Shown: positions 1 through 7,753, counted from the first letter of the stretch. The stretch: DNA of 64,000 bases from Enterococcus plantarum (GCF_001730295.1 NZ_MIKA01000045.1:145339-209338); one strand, 5' to 3'. Numbers and translations are program-made. The notes: generated by a model not told the origin, from the letters alone.

Positions 1-603
1 GTCTCAGCAACTGATAAAAATGGTCATAATAGTCCGATTCAAGATATCAAGGTAACAGGAACGGTAGATACAACAAAAGCCGGTATCTATGAAGTTATTT
101 ATGGCACAGATACACTAAAAGAGACAGCTAAAATCACTGTAAAAGCGGACCAATCAACACTAGTTGTAAAAGATTCAACAATTTATGTTGGCGACGATTG
201 GAAGAGTGCTGATAACTTTGTATCGGCAACGGATCGTGATGGCAGAGCAATTTCTTTTGAAGAAGTAGAAGTTACTGGAACAGTTGAGACTAAAGAAAAA
301 GGCGAACATAACGTTGCTTATACGGTTCAAACGACGGAAACAAATGAGCCTAGTAAAAGCAGAAAAGTTGCACCAGCCAAAAAACAATTGACTGCTACAG
401 CCAAAATTACAGTCCTTGAAAAAACGGCATCTAAACAAAATGCAACAACGAAGAATCAAACTCATATTGTGAAACCAGATAAACAAGGGAAGTACCCTAA
501 CACTGGTGAAAAAGTTAATGATTCTATTCGTTTGATTGGACTCTTAGCCGTATGGATCACGATAATTAGCGTGATCTATCTAAGGAAAAGAAGAACAGAT
601 TAA
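1..603 (+). CDS. C-terminal part of a sortase-anchored Ig-like surface protein (5' end outside window)
   Basis: The frame is open from base 1, so this is the last 200 residues of a longer protein, not a separate small gene. Two tandem bacterial Ig-like units are visible (about residues 1-50 and 51-140). Each has a VSATD(K/R)(N/D)G-type start, a V(T)GTV(D/E)T strand and an AKITV end. A charged linker follows, then YPNTGE at about residue 165, a hydrophobic segment (LIGLLAVWITIISVIYL) and the basic tail KRRTD. That is a sortase signal with YPNTG in place of LPXTG. The protein should be linked to peptidoglycan. Such Ig-like units usually act as spacer stalks, and the ligand-binding part is outside the window. 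The next gene encodes a smaller protein with the same fold. Confidence 0.85.
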   Translation, partial: VSATDKNGHNSPIQDIKVTGTVDTTKAGIYEVIYGTDTLKETAKITVKADQSTLVVKDSTIYVGDDWKSADNFVSATDRDGRAISFEEVEVTGTVETKEKGEHNVAYTVQTTETNEPSKSRKVAPAKKQLTATAKITVLEKTASKQNATTKNQTHIVKPDKQGKYPNTGEKVNDSIRLIGLLAVWITIISVIYLRKRRTD

Positions 604-618
604 CTGAAGGACGCGAGG

Positions 619-690
619 ATTGGGGCTAGGACGGAAGCAGTGTAAACACTGTTTTTGTTCAGCCTTTTACTCCGTTGGCCCAAACGTTGG
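619..690 (+). repeat. stem-loop element, possibly a diverged copy of the dispersed intergenic repeat
   Basis: Between two surface-protein genes lies TTGGGGCTAGGACGGAAGC paired in part with TCCGTTGGCCCAA. The inner hairpin CAGTGT-AA-ACACTG is followed by five T (638-656) and could be a terminator for the upstream gene. The left arm resembles GGCTGGGACAGAAGC, the start of the repeats at 9684 and 20028, but the rest differs, so membership of that family is uncertain. Confidence 0.35.
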
Positions 691-703
691 AGGTGCTGAG
701 CTA

Positions 704-1309
704 ATGAAGAAGAAACCTTTGATTGTAGGAACTGCGTTACTATTTTCATCCGCACTTTTTACCCAGTTTGAACCCTTTTATGGCGAAAAAGCAACAACAC
801 CTGGGAAATATAAAATGACATACAAAATAGATGGAAAAGTCGAAACAGCTATAATTGAAGTGAAAGAGAATCAAACGGAAGTGTTATTGAAAGATATCGT
901 CATCAAACAAAATGAACAGTGGTCTCCATTAGACAATGTTGTTTCATTAAAAGACAGAGATGGCGAGCCACTTGAACTAAACCAAGTAACAATCAAACAT
1001 AACGTCAATACACAAGAAACTGGCCTTTATTTTGTGAAATTTTCCTACAAAAATTACGATGCGACTGCTAAAGTAACGGTCAATCCTTCAATCCGTTCCG
1101 AACATAAAAAAAGAGAAAAGAAGCAGTATTCTCCGATGGAGGCACAAACAAAAATCATGTTGAATGATGAACTGTTGCAAAATGAACCGACTGAACCAAA
1201 GGGAGACCTAAATACACCCGGTGGAGCGGATCTACCAGATTCCACGAGTTTTGGAAATATGTTGAGTTTCATGTCAGGGACACTGTTGTATGGGACAAGG
1301 AGAGTATAA
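704..1309 (+). CDS. small secreted Ig-like protein with a degenerate sorting signal
   Basis: The start is ATG 704 behind GGAGGTG (689-695). A longer in-frame TTG start at 620 would run through the intergenic stem-loop and has no ribosome site. The 201-residue product opens with MKKKPLIVGTALLFSSALF, a signal peptide. Two short Ig-like units (about residues 30-65 and 70-130) share strands with the preceding protein, such as DRDGEPLEL and DATAKVTV. The end reads LPDSTS, then about 14 weakly hydrophobic residues, then RRV. This has the layout of a sortase signal, but the threonine-glycine is gone and the membrane segment is poor. The protein may therefore be released or only loosely held. The next gene starts at the base after its stop codon, so the two are co-transcribed. 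Confidence 0.7.
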   Translation: MKKKPLIVGTALLFSSALFTQFEPFYGEKATTPGKYKMTYKIDGKVETAIIEVKENQTEVLLKDIVIKQNEQWSPLDNVVSLKDRDGEPLELNQVTIKHNVNTQETGLYFVKFSYKNYDATAKVTVNPSIRSEHKKREKKQYSPMEAQTKIMLNDELLQNEPTEPKGDLNTPGGADLPDSTSFGNMLSFMSGTLLYGTRRV

Positions 1310-2737
1310 ATGGATTTCTTGTTATTAGATGATCGAACGAATTTAAAGCTATCTATTATTCGAAAATTGGAGCAGCACTATTCATTTTCAGAACGTAAAG
1401 ATAATTTATGTGAGCAATTGACTATTTCTCAATACCTTCTAGAAAGGAACATTATTGAAATAAATGAGGACTTGAAAAGGTTTCAGTTGATTGATGAAAT
1501 GGAATTGATCGAGCAAAGTAATGAGATCATCTTATTTCAAGATTCTCAGATATCATCAAGCATTGTTGAGGAAAGCTATTTAAAACATTCACTAGAATTT
1601 ACATTATTACAAACGATATTTTTTAACCAATTTACTTCGATCAAAAAATACGGAGAAAAACATGGAATGAGCCGCACTGTTGTCTATAAAATTGTTGATA
1701 GGATTCGAAAAGAGCTAGTGCAATATGATATAAAATTATCCAAAACATTCCAACTAGTTGGAGATGAAAGGACGATCCGTCACTATTTTGTGATGCTTTT
1801 TTATCGAATTTACAAGGATTCAGATGAGTTGTACAATCAATCAGATAACGTATTGGTAAGTGAGTTACTTGCATCTATTAAAGTGTATTGCAATGATGTT
1901 ACGGTATTTTATCTGTTTAAACATTACTTATTTGTTATGTTAGAAAGAGTGAATAGAAAACACAACTATTTTTTGCCTAGTCCTACTCACTCAGCCACTT
2001 TTGACACAAAAAACGTGATATATCAAATAATAGATCAATGGACCAAGCAGACGTTAAGTGGAACCAACCGCGAAAAAGAAGTCGAAGTAAGAGGCATTGT
2101 TAGCCAGTTATCTATTTACCGAAGTGAATTTTGCGACCTTGAAAATCAGTCGGTTGAACAGTATAAACAGCAATTAGAGCGACAAATTCGTCTATATCCA
2201 CAGCTAACACTAACAAAACCAGAATGTTGGCTTAATGTAACTAGGACGATTTATCAGCACCAATTTATTACCCCTTTGATTGATCTTACACTACGTGTGA
2301 TAGACTTAGATTTTTTCCATGAGCGTTATCCAGTCATATTTGAAGTCTGCCATTCATTTATGTATCAACTAGATAAAGAAGCATTTAAACATAGTAAAAA
2401 ATCTCTTTTTTTCAATTTATTACTTGTACTTTCTCAACAATACGATCAGGAAAATGAGAAACATCCGATAAATATCCATGTGAACTTCACCCAAGGCGAA
2501 ACATATAATCAATTTATCAAAGAACAAATTCAAATTTTTGATTCTTTTAGCATAAATTTTCAACCAGTCTTACGTCCAGATACAGATTTAATCGTCTCTG
2601 ATTATCATTCTAAAACAACTTTTTCAGCACGAACTCTAATCTGGCTAGCGCCCCCAAGAGCAAGCGATTGGCGTAATTTTGGTGAGGAGATTGTGTGGAT
2701 CAATAGAGAGCGGCAGTTGAATAAAAAAAGAATCTAA
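1310..2737 (+). CDS. Mga/AtxA-family transcriptional regulator
   Basis: This 475-residue protein starts at ATG 1310 with AAGGAGA six bases upstream. The layout fits stand-alone virulence regulators of the Mga/AtxA type: an N-terminal helix-turn-helix (about residues 15-60), a second Mga-type helix-turn-helix (about 88-135, including YGEKHGMSRTVVYKIVDRIR), then a long helical PRD-like region and an EIIB-like C-terminus. In that family PRD histidines can be phosphorylated by the PTS; I cannot assign such residues here. Its position directly behind two Ig-like surface-protein genes suggests local control of them, which is inference. The family call rests on architecture and pattern, not on a search. 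Confidence 0.75.
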   Translation: MDFLLLDDRTNLKLSIIRKLEQHYSFSERKDNLCEQLTISQYLLERNIIEINEDLKRFQLIDEMELIEQSNEIILFQDSQISSSIVEESYLKHSLEFTLLQTIFFNQFTSIKKYGEKHGMSRTVVYKIVDRIRKELVQYDIKLSKTFQLVGDERTIRHYFVMLFYRIYKDSDELYNQSDNVLVSELLASIKVYCNDVTVFYLFKHYLFVMLERVNRKHNYFLPSPTHSATFDTKNVIYQIIDQWTKQTLSGTNREKEVEVRGIVSQLSIYRSEFCDLENQSVEQYKQQLERQIRLYPQLTLTKPECWLNVTRTIYQHQFITPLIDLTLRVIDLDFFHERYPVIFEVCHSFMYQLDKEAFKHSKKSLFFNLLLVLSQQYDQENEKHPINIHVNFTQGETYNQFIKEQIQIFDSFSINFQPVLRPDTDLIVSDYHSKTTFSARTLIWLAPPRASDWRNFGEEIVWINRERQLNKKRI

Positions 2738-2747
2738 GATCAATAAT

Positions 2748-2796
2748 AAAGGCATGAGAACAAGACTATTAAGCTTTTTCTCATGCCTTTTTTCTA
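2748..2796. terminator. bidirectional intrinsic terminator
   Basis: The arms AAAGGCATGAGA and TCTCATGCCTTT form a 12-bp stem followed by T-rich sequence on both strands. It ends the regulator gene on the plus strand and the small peptide gene on the minus strand. Confidence 0.85.
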
Positions 2797-2808
2797 TATA
2801 AATGAAAT

Positions 2809-2910
2809 CTAGAAGATTATTCGATCTACGATTTCCGAGATAATCGTTGTGACCCAAGCGTATAAATTGCCATGTTTTTTAAATTTTTTGGTCTTTTTTT
2901 CTTGATTCAT
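2809..2910 (-). CDS. 33-residue cationic amphipathic peptide, function unknown
   Basis: The minus strand carries ATG 2910 with a near-perfect ribosome site, AAAGGAGG, six bases upstream, and ends at TAG 2809. The product starts MNQEKKTKKFKKHG, strongly basic, and ends NLYAWVTTIISEIVDRIIF, which makes an amphipathic helix with a hydrophobic face. It has its own room between genes and ends just before a terminator, which favours a real gene. Possible roles are a type I toxin-like or phenol-soluble-modulin-like membrane peptide, or a signalling peptide. None is proven: no export gene, double-glycine leader or obvious antisense RNA is seen beside it. Confidence 0.5.
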   Translation of the reverse strand: MNQEKKTKKFKKHGNLYAWVTTIISEIVDRIIF

Positions 2911-3138
2911 TGTAAACCTCCTTTAGTTATAACGTAATAATACGATAATCAAGAAAAAAACAACATCGATAAAGAGTATTCGTTTATTACAGTTTTGAAA
3001 TAAAAAAAATTCAAATAGACGAGAAATAAGAGATTTGAGTAATACGTGTCTCTTTTTGATTGTTTGCAAAAAGTATAGTAATCCATGTTGTGGAATGGAG
3101 TCATTTACTCAATATAATTACTCAAATTAAATTGAAAG

Positions 3139-3167
3139 TTGACTAAATTTCTTCAAAATGGTAGAGT
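3139..3167 (+). promoter_or_regulatory. sigma-A promoter of the ABC-F leader
   Basis: TTGACT (3139-3144), a 17-base spacer and TAGAGT (3162-3167). Transcription would begin near 3174, just ahead of the small upstream ORF. Confidence 0.6.
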
Positions 3168-3189
3168 ACCTCTGAGGAAGGTGTTTCAA

Positions 3190-3261
3190 ATGTACGTATT
3201 ATTTATTTCAACTCTTAGCTCCCTACAACTTATTTTTGATGAAGTGTTGTGTGGAGCTTAA
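3190..3261 (+). CDS. 23-codon upstream ORF (putative leader peptide) of the ABC-F gene
   Basis: ATG 3190 follows GAGGAAGG and encodes MYVLFISTLSSLQLIFDEVL plus CGA, ending at TAA 3259. The second half lies in an inverted repeat (AGCTCC-n3-CAACTT paired with AAGTGTTG-n2-TGGAGCT). A ribosome held on this ORF would therefore open the hairpin. Leader peptides of this kind sit ahead of drug-inducible ABC-F and erm genes. That this one works so is inference. Confidence 0.45.
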   Translation: MYVLFISTLSSLQLIFDEVLCGA

Positions 3262-3374
3262 TCGGAAAGCTTATGAGCTTTTCTTATTCATCAGTAAATG
3301 TCGTATACTAAAAAATAGCACAAGTTTGCTATGTATTTAGTCTACCTATTTACTGAAGAATATATAGATTATAA

Positions 3375-3406
3375 GGCCCTAGACATTTTGTCTATGGGTC
3401 TTTTTT
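3375..3406 (+). terminator. intrinsic terminator inside the ABC-F leader
   Basis: GGCCCTAGACA, loop TTT, TGTCTATGGGTC, then six T. It stands 52 bases ahead of the ABC-F start codon, after the upstream ORF. There is no full gene for it to end, so its likely job is conditional termination. Confidence 0.75.
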
Positions 3407-3457
3407 GTATGTTCTTTAGTAAAAATCTATGAAACCAAATGAAAGAGGAAAAATAAA

Positions 3458-4999
3458 ATGGAATTATTACAAGTCAAAGAATTAACGTATGCAGTACCAG
3501 ATAAACAGCTTTATGAGAACAGCTCATTTACTTTAAGAAGCAACGAACATATGGGAATTGTTGGTAAAAATGGTGCAGGAAAAAGTACCTTACTAAAAAT
3601 GCTCTTAGGCACAGTATTACCAGATGCAGGATCGATATCGTGGAATCCAGCGGCTACATTAGGGTATTTAGACCAATACGTGGATATGGATCAATCGCTA
3701 ACCATCAATGAATTTTTAAAATCAGCCTATCAAGAATTATTTGCTACGGAAAAAGAAATGTTGAAACTCTATGAAACCTATGGAGAAACGGGCGATGACC
3801 AATTATTGACAAGAGCAGCTACTTACCAAGAAAATTTGGAACTGAAAGGTTTTTACCAAGTTGAAAACGATATTAACAAAGCCATTACAGGACTTGGGAT
3901 AAGCGATGCAGATCAACCATTAGCAGCTTTAAACCGTGGAGATCAAATCAAGGTCATTTTGGCAAAGTTACTATTAGAAAAACCGTCTGTCTTGATTTTA
4001 GATGAGCCGACTAACTATTTGGACCAAGAACATATTGAATGGTTGACAGAGTATTTAAATGCTTTTGAAAATGCCTTTATTATTGTTTCCCATGATACAG
4101 AATTTTTAAGTAACATTGCAACGTGTATCTGTGATATCGATTTTGGTTCGATCAAGAAATACCATAGTAATTATACTGACTTTTTAAAACAAAAAGCTCA
4201 TTTAACAGAGGCTTACCAAAGTCAGTTTGAAGCGCAACAACGTAAAATCAAAGAAACAGAAGCGTTTATTCAAAAAAATATTGCAGGGATCAAAACGAAA
4301 ATGGCGCAAGGCAGAAGAAAACATTTGGAAAAAATGGATCGTTTGAAAGAACCAGAGAAAAAAGTGGCATCTAGCTTTTCCTTTAAATTAATGCCTCAAA
4401 GCTCACCGAATGCGTTAACGATCGATGAACTAACAGTAGGCTATAAAGCCCCCTTACTTACTGTACGTGATCTACAAGTGAAAAAAGGCGAAAAAATAGT
4501 AATTACGGGTCAAGATGGGTTAGGAAAATCTACACTGGTAAAAACACTTTTAGCAATGGTACCGGCGATTTCTGGAAAAGTACAATTTTCCCCTCAAGTT
4601 GTTACAGGTTATCACTCACAAGATATCGAGTGGGAAAATACTGAATGGACACCGATTGAAGCATTAGCCAATAAATACACGAAACTTACGTATGAAGATG
4701 TTCGTCGAGAGTTAGCGAAGTGTGGGGTGAAACGAGAAATTGCATCTAAAAATATTTTTATGTTAAGCGGTGGGGAACAATCAAAAGTGAAATTATGTGA
4801 TTTAACCATGCAACCAAGTAATTTTCTGATTTTAGACGAGCCAACCAATCACTTAGATGTAGAGTCAAGAAAAGCGCTGCAAGAGGCCATAAAGGCTTTT
4901 AGAGGCAGTGTCGTATTGATTTCAAATGACGAAGAGTTTTATTCAACTATAGGTGATCATATCTATACAGTTGCGGATAAACACCTTGTGAAGCAATAA
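3458..4999 (+). CDS. ABC-F family ATPase, possible ribosome-protection protein
   Basis: The product has 513 residues, no membrane segments and two ABC domains, which places it in the soluble ABC-F class acting on the ribosome. The first domain has Walker A GKNGAGKST (36-44) and Walker B VLILDEPTN (about 178). The second has Walker A GQDGLGKST (about 350), signature LSGGEQ (about 435) and LILDEPTNHLD (about 456). Between them is a long basic helical linker (about 235-305, with AQGRRKHLEKMDRLKEPEKK), the part that reaches toward the peptidyl-transferase centre. The first domain's signature is LNRGDQ instead of LSGGQ. Resistance ABC-Fs protect against lincosamides, streptogramins A, pleuromutilins, macrolides or phenicols. 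The drug class cannot be told here, and a housekeeping role is possible. The attenuator-like leader supports inducible resistance. Confidence 0.85.
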   Translation: MELLQVKELTYAVPDKQLYENSSFTLRSNEHMGIVGKNGAGKSTLLKMLLGTVLPDAGSISWNPAATLGYLDQYVDMDQSLTINEFLKSAYQELFATEKEMLKLYETYGETGDDQLLTRAATYQENLELKGFYQVENDINKAITGLGISDADQPLAALNRGDQIKVILAKLLLEKPSVLILDEPTNYLDQEHIEWLTEYLNAFENAFIIVSHDTEFLSNIATCICDIDFGSIKKYHSNYTDFLKQKAHLTEAYQSQFEAQQRKIKETEAFIQKNIAGIKTKMAQGRRKHLEKMDRLKEPEKKVASSFSFKLMPQSSPNALTIDELTVGYKAPLLTVRDLQVKKGEKIVITGQDGLGKSTLVKTLLAMVPAISGKVQFSPQVVTGYHSQDIEWENTEWTPIEALANKYTKLTYEDVRRELAKCGVKREIASKNIFMLSGGEQSKVKLCDLTMQPSNFLILDEPTNHLDVESRKALQEAIKAFRGSVVLISNDEEFYSTIGDHIYTVADKHLVKQ

Positions 5000-5131
5000 A
5001 TCATGTAAAACATTCTGGTATAATGTTTCAACGAGTTGTAGAAACACGGAATCAAGTATTCGATGAAGTTCATCCTACAATTTATCGAAATCAATAGAAC
5101 GAAGGTTAAGTCGTATAGTAGTGATGACATA

Positions 5132-5181
5132 GAGAAAAGCCCAATCTACAGCAACGTAAATAGATTGGGCTTTTCTTTTTC
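5132..5181 (+). terminator. strong terminator downstream of the ABC-F gene
   Basis: AGAAAAGCCCAATCTA and TAGATTGGGCTTTTCT pair over 16 bases around a short loop, followed by T-rich sequence. The 130 bases between the ABC-F stop and this hairpin contain only a 24-codon ORF starting MFQRVVETRNQVFDE with no convincing ribosome site. Confidence 0.9.
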
Positions 5182-5203
5182 TTACTAAATTACGATATTA
5201 GTA

Positions 5204-5232
5204 TTGTGTACTGTGTCACAATACGGTATGCT
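5204..5232 (+). promoter_or_regulatory. promoter overlapped by a Rex-like palindrome, upstream of PI-PLC
   Basis: TTGTG-n8-CACAA (5204-5221) has the half-site sequence and spacing of Rex operators (TTGTGA-n6-TCACAA). It overlaps a possible promoter: TTGTGT (5204-5209), 17 bases, TATGCT (5227-5232). The -35 match is weak. Control by the NADH/NAD sensor Rex is inferred from sequence only. Confidence 0.45.
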
Positions 5233-5262
5233 ATGTTTAACAATTTGGAGAAAGGAGTATTT

Positions 5263-5436
5263 ATGGATAGAGCGAATAAATAAAAACTCAAATTTATTCG
5301 AAAAAAAGTAGCTTAAATAATGGGATTCTTCTCATTGGCAAAACAATCGCTAGAAACGATCGTAGAGGTTACAACTGGGAAAGAAAGAGCTTCGGAACTG
5401 AAGGCAAGAATTAAAGCATTAGGTTACAACCGATAG
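5263..5436 (+). pseudogene. small gene remnant with two in-frame stop codons
   Basis: ATG 5263 follows AAAGGAG and reads MDRANK, stop, KLKFIRKKVA, stop, then from ATG 5320 an open stretch MGFFSLAKQSLETIVEVTT and onward to RIKALGYNR, ending at 5436. All three parts are in one frame, so it looks like one roughly 57-codon gene broken by two nonsense codons. The last 38 codons might still be translated, but they have no ribosome site of their own. No family is recognised. Confidence 0.4.
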
Positions 5437-5471
5437 TGAACCAGTACATATTTATTAAAGGAGAGCGTAAA

Positions 5472-6464
5472 ATGACAGAGCTAAAAAAGAAAGAATATTA
5501 TTTTGGAGGGATTAGTGTGAAAAAACTAGGAATTGTGCTATTTTCTTTATTATTAATCCTGCTATTTAAAGTCAATGACTCAGAAGCAGCTAGCTTGGGT
5601 AATCACTCACAATGGATGAATGCAATACGGGATGATACTGAAATATCGCGTCTTTCCATACCTGGAAGTCATGATAGCGGGACGTTCAAATTAAGAGACC
5701 CTATCAAGCAAGTCTGGGGAATGACCCAAGATCGAGATTTCGAAGATCAGTTCAGTTATGGCGTCAGGTTTTTTGATATCCGTGTTCGAGCAGTAAAAAA
5801 TGATCAGCTAGTCCTTCATCACGGAAGTATATTTCTGTATGCATCACTATGGGAGTTTATAAATAGTGCTAATACGTTTTTAAAAAATAATCCATCTGAA
5901 ACGATTATAATGTCTTTGAAAACGGAGTATGAAGCCATGCCAGGTGTTACAAAAAGTGTAGAAGAAATATTCAGAGATACTTATTACGACAATAACTTTT
6001 ACAAAGGAAATTCTTTGTACCCTAAATTAGAAGATGTAAGAGGCAAAATTGTATTGATGAACAGGATGTCTGGTAGGATAGATTTTTCTGGTATACCGTA
6101 TATAAGATGGGATGACAATAAGACTTTTAGCAAGTGGATAGGCAGTCGGGCTATAAATGTTCAAGATCAATATAATGTGAGCTATTACCCTAAAAAAGAG
6201 GCAATTGAAGAGTTCCTTCGTTATACAAATAATAATGCCGATGATGGTAGTTATTTTATCAACTTTGTCAGTTTAAGTAGTGGCGGAACAATGTGGAGTA
6301 GCCCATATTACTACGCAGGTTATTTAAATCCTTCTACGGCACAATATATAAACTCAAATAGTTCACAAAGAGCTGGTTGGGTTATTATGGATTATGCAGG
6401 AAAAGAATGGGGACCAAGGTTGTATGAGTCTGTCATTAAAACGAATAATAGATTCACGAAATAA
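5472..6464 (+). CDS. secreted phosphatidylinositol-specific phospholipase C
   Basis: PI-PLC cleaves phosphatidylinositol, and sometimes GPI anchors, to diacylglycerol and cyclic inositol phosphate, outside the cell. The chosen start, ATG 5472, has AAAGGAGA upstream. GTG 5517, with GGAGGG six bases before it, is an equally good alternative and would begin right at the signal peptide (KKLGIVLFSLLLILLF...DSEA|A). Family residues are in place: the catalytic histidine in SIPGSHDSGT, the arginine in FFDIRVR, the second histidine in LVLHHG, and a late aspartate in VIMDYAG. Total length is 330 residues, close to Bacillus and Listeria PlcA-type enzymes, which serve in host-membrane damage. No cell-wall anchor is present, so it should be released. 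It stands alone, between two gene remnants. Confidence 0.88.
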   Translation: MTELKKKEYYFGGISVKKLGIVLFSLLLILLFKVNDSEAASLGNHSQWMNAIRDDTEISRLSIPGSHDSGTFKLRDPIKQVWGMTQDRDFEDQFSYGVRFFDIRVRAVKNDQLVLHHGSIFLYASLWEFINSANTFLKNNPSETIIMSLKTEYEAMPGVTKSVEEIFRDTYYDNNFYKGNSLYPKLEDVRGKIVLMNRMSGRIDFSGIPYIRWDDNKTFSKWIGSRAINVQDQYNVSYYPKKEAIEEFLRYTNNNADDGSYFINFVSLSSGGTMWSSPYYYAGYLNPSTAQYINSNSSQRAGWVIMDYAGKEWGPRLYESVIKTNNRFTK

Positions 6465-6583
6465 AACTAAAAAAACTTTTAATGGAGAGTAAGTTGGGTA
6501 ACTATTACTAAGGGGTTCGCTTTATTTATTTAGTAGAGTTTACATTATTGTAAGTCTGCTTTAGCATGTTATATTCATCAGTA

Positions 6584-6738
6584 ATGGGGGATAAAGCAAG
6601 AGAAAAAATCGGGAAAATAAAATCTGCTTAAAAGTTTTAGAATAACTTGAAAAAGAAGAATTTACTGAATCCCAAGTAGTCATCGAAGAAATAGAAAAGC
6701 ATTTCAAAAAGACGATAAATGAAGAAAATTTTTATTGA
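6584..6738 (+). pseudogene. remnant of a ~50-codon helical protein gene
   Basis: ATG 6584 begins MGDKAREKIGKIKSA. A frameshift near 6626 leads to LKVLE, a stop, then LEKEEFTESQVVIEEI and KHFKKTINEENFY, ending at TGA 6736. One frameshift plus one nonsense codon join into a continuous charged helical sequence, so it is read as a decayed small gene. The family is not recognised. The rest of 6465-7012 shows no other coding signal. Confidence 0.4.
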
Positions 6739-6764
6739 TAGCCAAATTTTATTGGCTATCAATT
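6733..6764 (+). terminator. intrinsic terminator
   Basis: ATTGATAGCCA and TGGCTATCAAT form an 11-bp stem with an A/T-rich loop and trailing T-rich sequence. It lies at the end of the small gene remnant. Confidence 0.7.
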
Positions 6765-7012
6765 TATTTATTCTCATTGTTTCAACGTCTATTTTTCTAT
6801 TTAATTTTTACCTATTTTCCAGTTTGTTCTGAACTGAAAATGGATTTGGAGCTCATCCTTTATTTTTATAACATATGATTTCGCAAGATTAATTGTAACA
6901 GTGCTTTTTTCATTCATTATGATTATAATCTAAACGTGGTATAAGTATAAAGCGTAAGCATAGATGATTTTGAAGAAAGGTAAAAAAGAATAATTAAATA
7001 TATGGAGGAATT

Positions 7013-7699
7013 GTGGATATGGCAGAAAATATTTATACAGATATTATGGGAGGACTTATATTAGCAGCACTTTTGGTAATTATTACGTTATTAATCCTAT
7101 ATTGCTATGTTTTCTATAAATTTAAAAAAGAAAGTAAGACAGTAACTGCAAAAAAATTTATTATAAGTTTTTTTGAAAAAAACATATTAGAAAAGCTAGA
7201 GATGAATATGTTTGATAATGATGTATACGAAGGAGAAAATGCTAGTCCTCCATCTGGAGGTAATATAGAAGAAATTGCTAATTCTTTTTCTGAAGATACC
7301 GCAGAAGGAAACACTGACTCTATATTTATAGAAGAAATTCATTCAGCCAGAGAATCAGATGTGCTAGGTTCTAAAGTGTTGAAAAGACAGAGTAGGAATT
7401 ATGGCAAAGATGAAACGTTTAGTATTAGAACGTGGTATGGAATAAATTATAGCAAACTTATCAAAGAAGGTTATAATTATATATGTTTTATTGTTAAAGA
7501 AGAAAATGAAAGAGTTTATTTAAAAGTAGACGATATATTAACTATTATAGATAATAATATTTTACCAGAAGAAAGAGAAAAGTATATAAAAAGAAATTCA
7601 TTTGACACCTATTTGATGAAATCTTTAAAAGATGAAAAATGGTACATAACTAGAATGGGTGTACATTTTGAAAAACCAATTGAAATTGATACAATATAA
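7013..7699 (+). CDS. hypothetical single-pass membrane protein
   Basis: The start is GTG 7013 or ATG 7019; both lie behind GGAGG (7004-7008). The 228-residue product has one strong membrane segment (about 12-34, GGLILAALLVIITLLILYC). After it comes a basic segment, an acidic low-complexity linker (about 70-115) and a compact C-terminal domain (about 130-228) with IRTWYGINYSKLIKEGYNY. It would sit in the membrane with the C-terminal domain most likely cytoplasmic, given the lysines after the segment. No family is recognised. The following gene, 54 bases on, also encodes a one-segment membrane protein, and the pair ends at one terminator, so they are likely co-expressed. The very AT-rich codon use suggests acquired DNA. 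Confidence 0.7.
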   Translation: MDMAENIYTDIMGGLILAALLVIITLLILYCYVFYKFKKESKTVTAKKFIISFFEKNILEKLEMNMFDNDVYEGENASPPSGGNIEEIANSFSEDTAEGNTDSIFIEEIHSARESDVLGSKVLKRQSRNYGKDETFSIRTWYGINYSKLIKEGYNYICFIVKEENERVYLKVDDILTIIDNNILPEEREKYIKRNSFDTYLMKSLKDEKWYITRMGVHFEKPIEIDTI

Positions 7700-7753
7700 A
7701 TCAGTAATCTTTTGGAGTTGCCTTTAGAGGAATTAATTAGAGAGGACGATGAT

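Larger units (their letters stand above)
3168..3457 (+). promoter_or_regulatory. long structured 5' leader, putative antibiotic-sensing attenuator
   Basis: Between promoter and gene lie, in order: the upstream ORF with its internal stem; a hairpin AAAGCT/GAGCTTT (about 3266-3282); a long-range pairing CAGTAAAT (about 3292) with ATTTACTG (about 3348); and the terminator at 3375. Mutually exclusive pairings of this type let ribosome stalling decide between termination and read-through. The structure is read by eye, and no folding energy was computed. Confidence 0.5.

Noticed and set aside
388..603. Separate 71-residue gene at the window start
   Set aside because: The frame is open back to base 1 and continues Ig-like strands, so it is the tail of a longer surface protein.
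620..703. Long N-terminal extension of the second surface protein
   Set aside because: It translates an intergenic stem-loop from a TTG without ribosome site; ATG 704 has GGAGGTG and starts a signal peptide.
2809..2910. Classical bacteriocin precursor
   Set aside because: No double-glycine leader, no cysteine pair, no immunity or export gene nearby; only a generic amphipathic peptide can be claimed.
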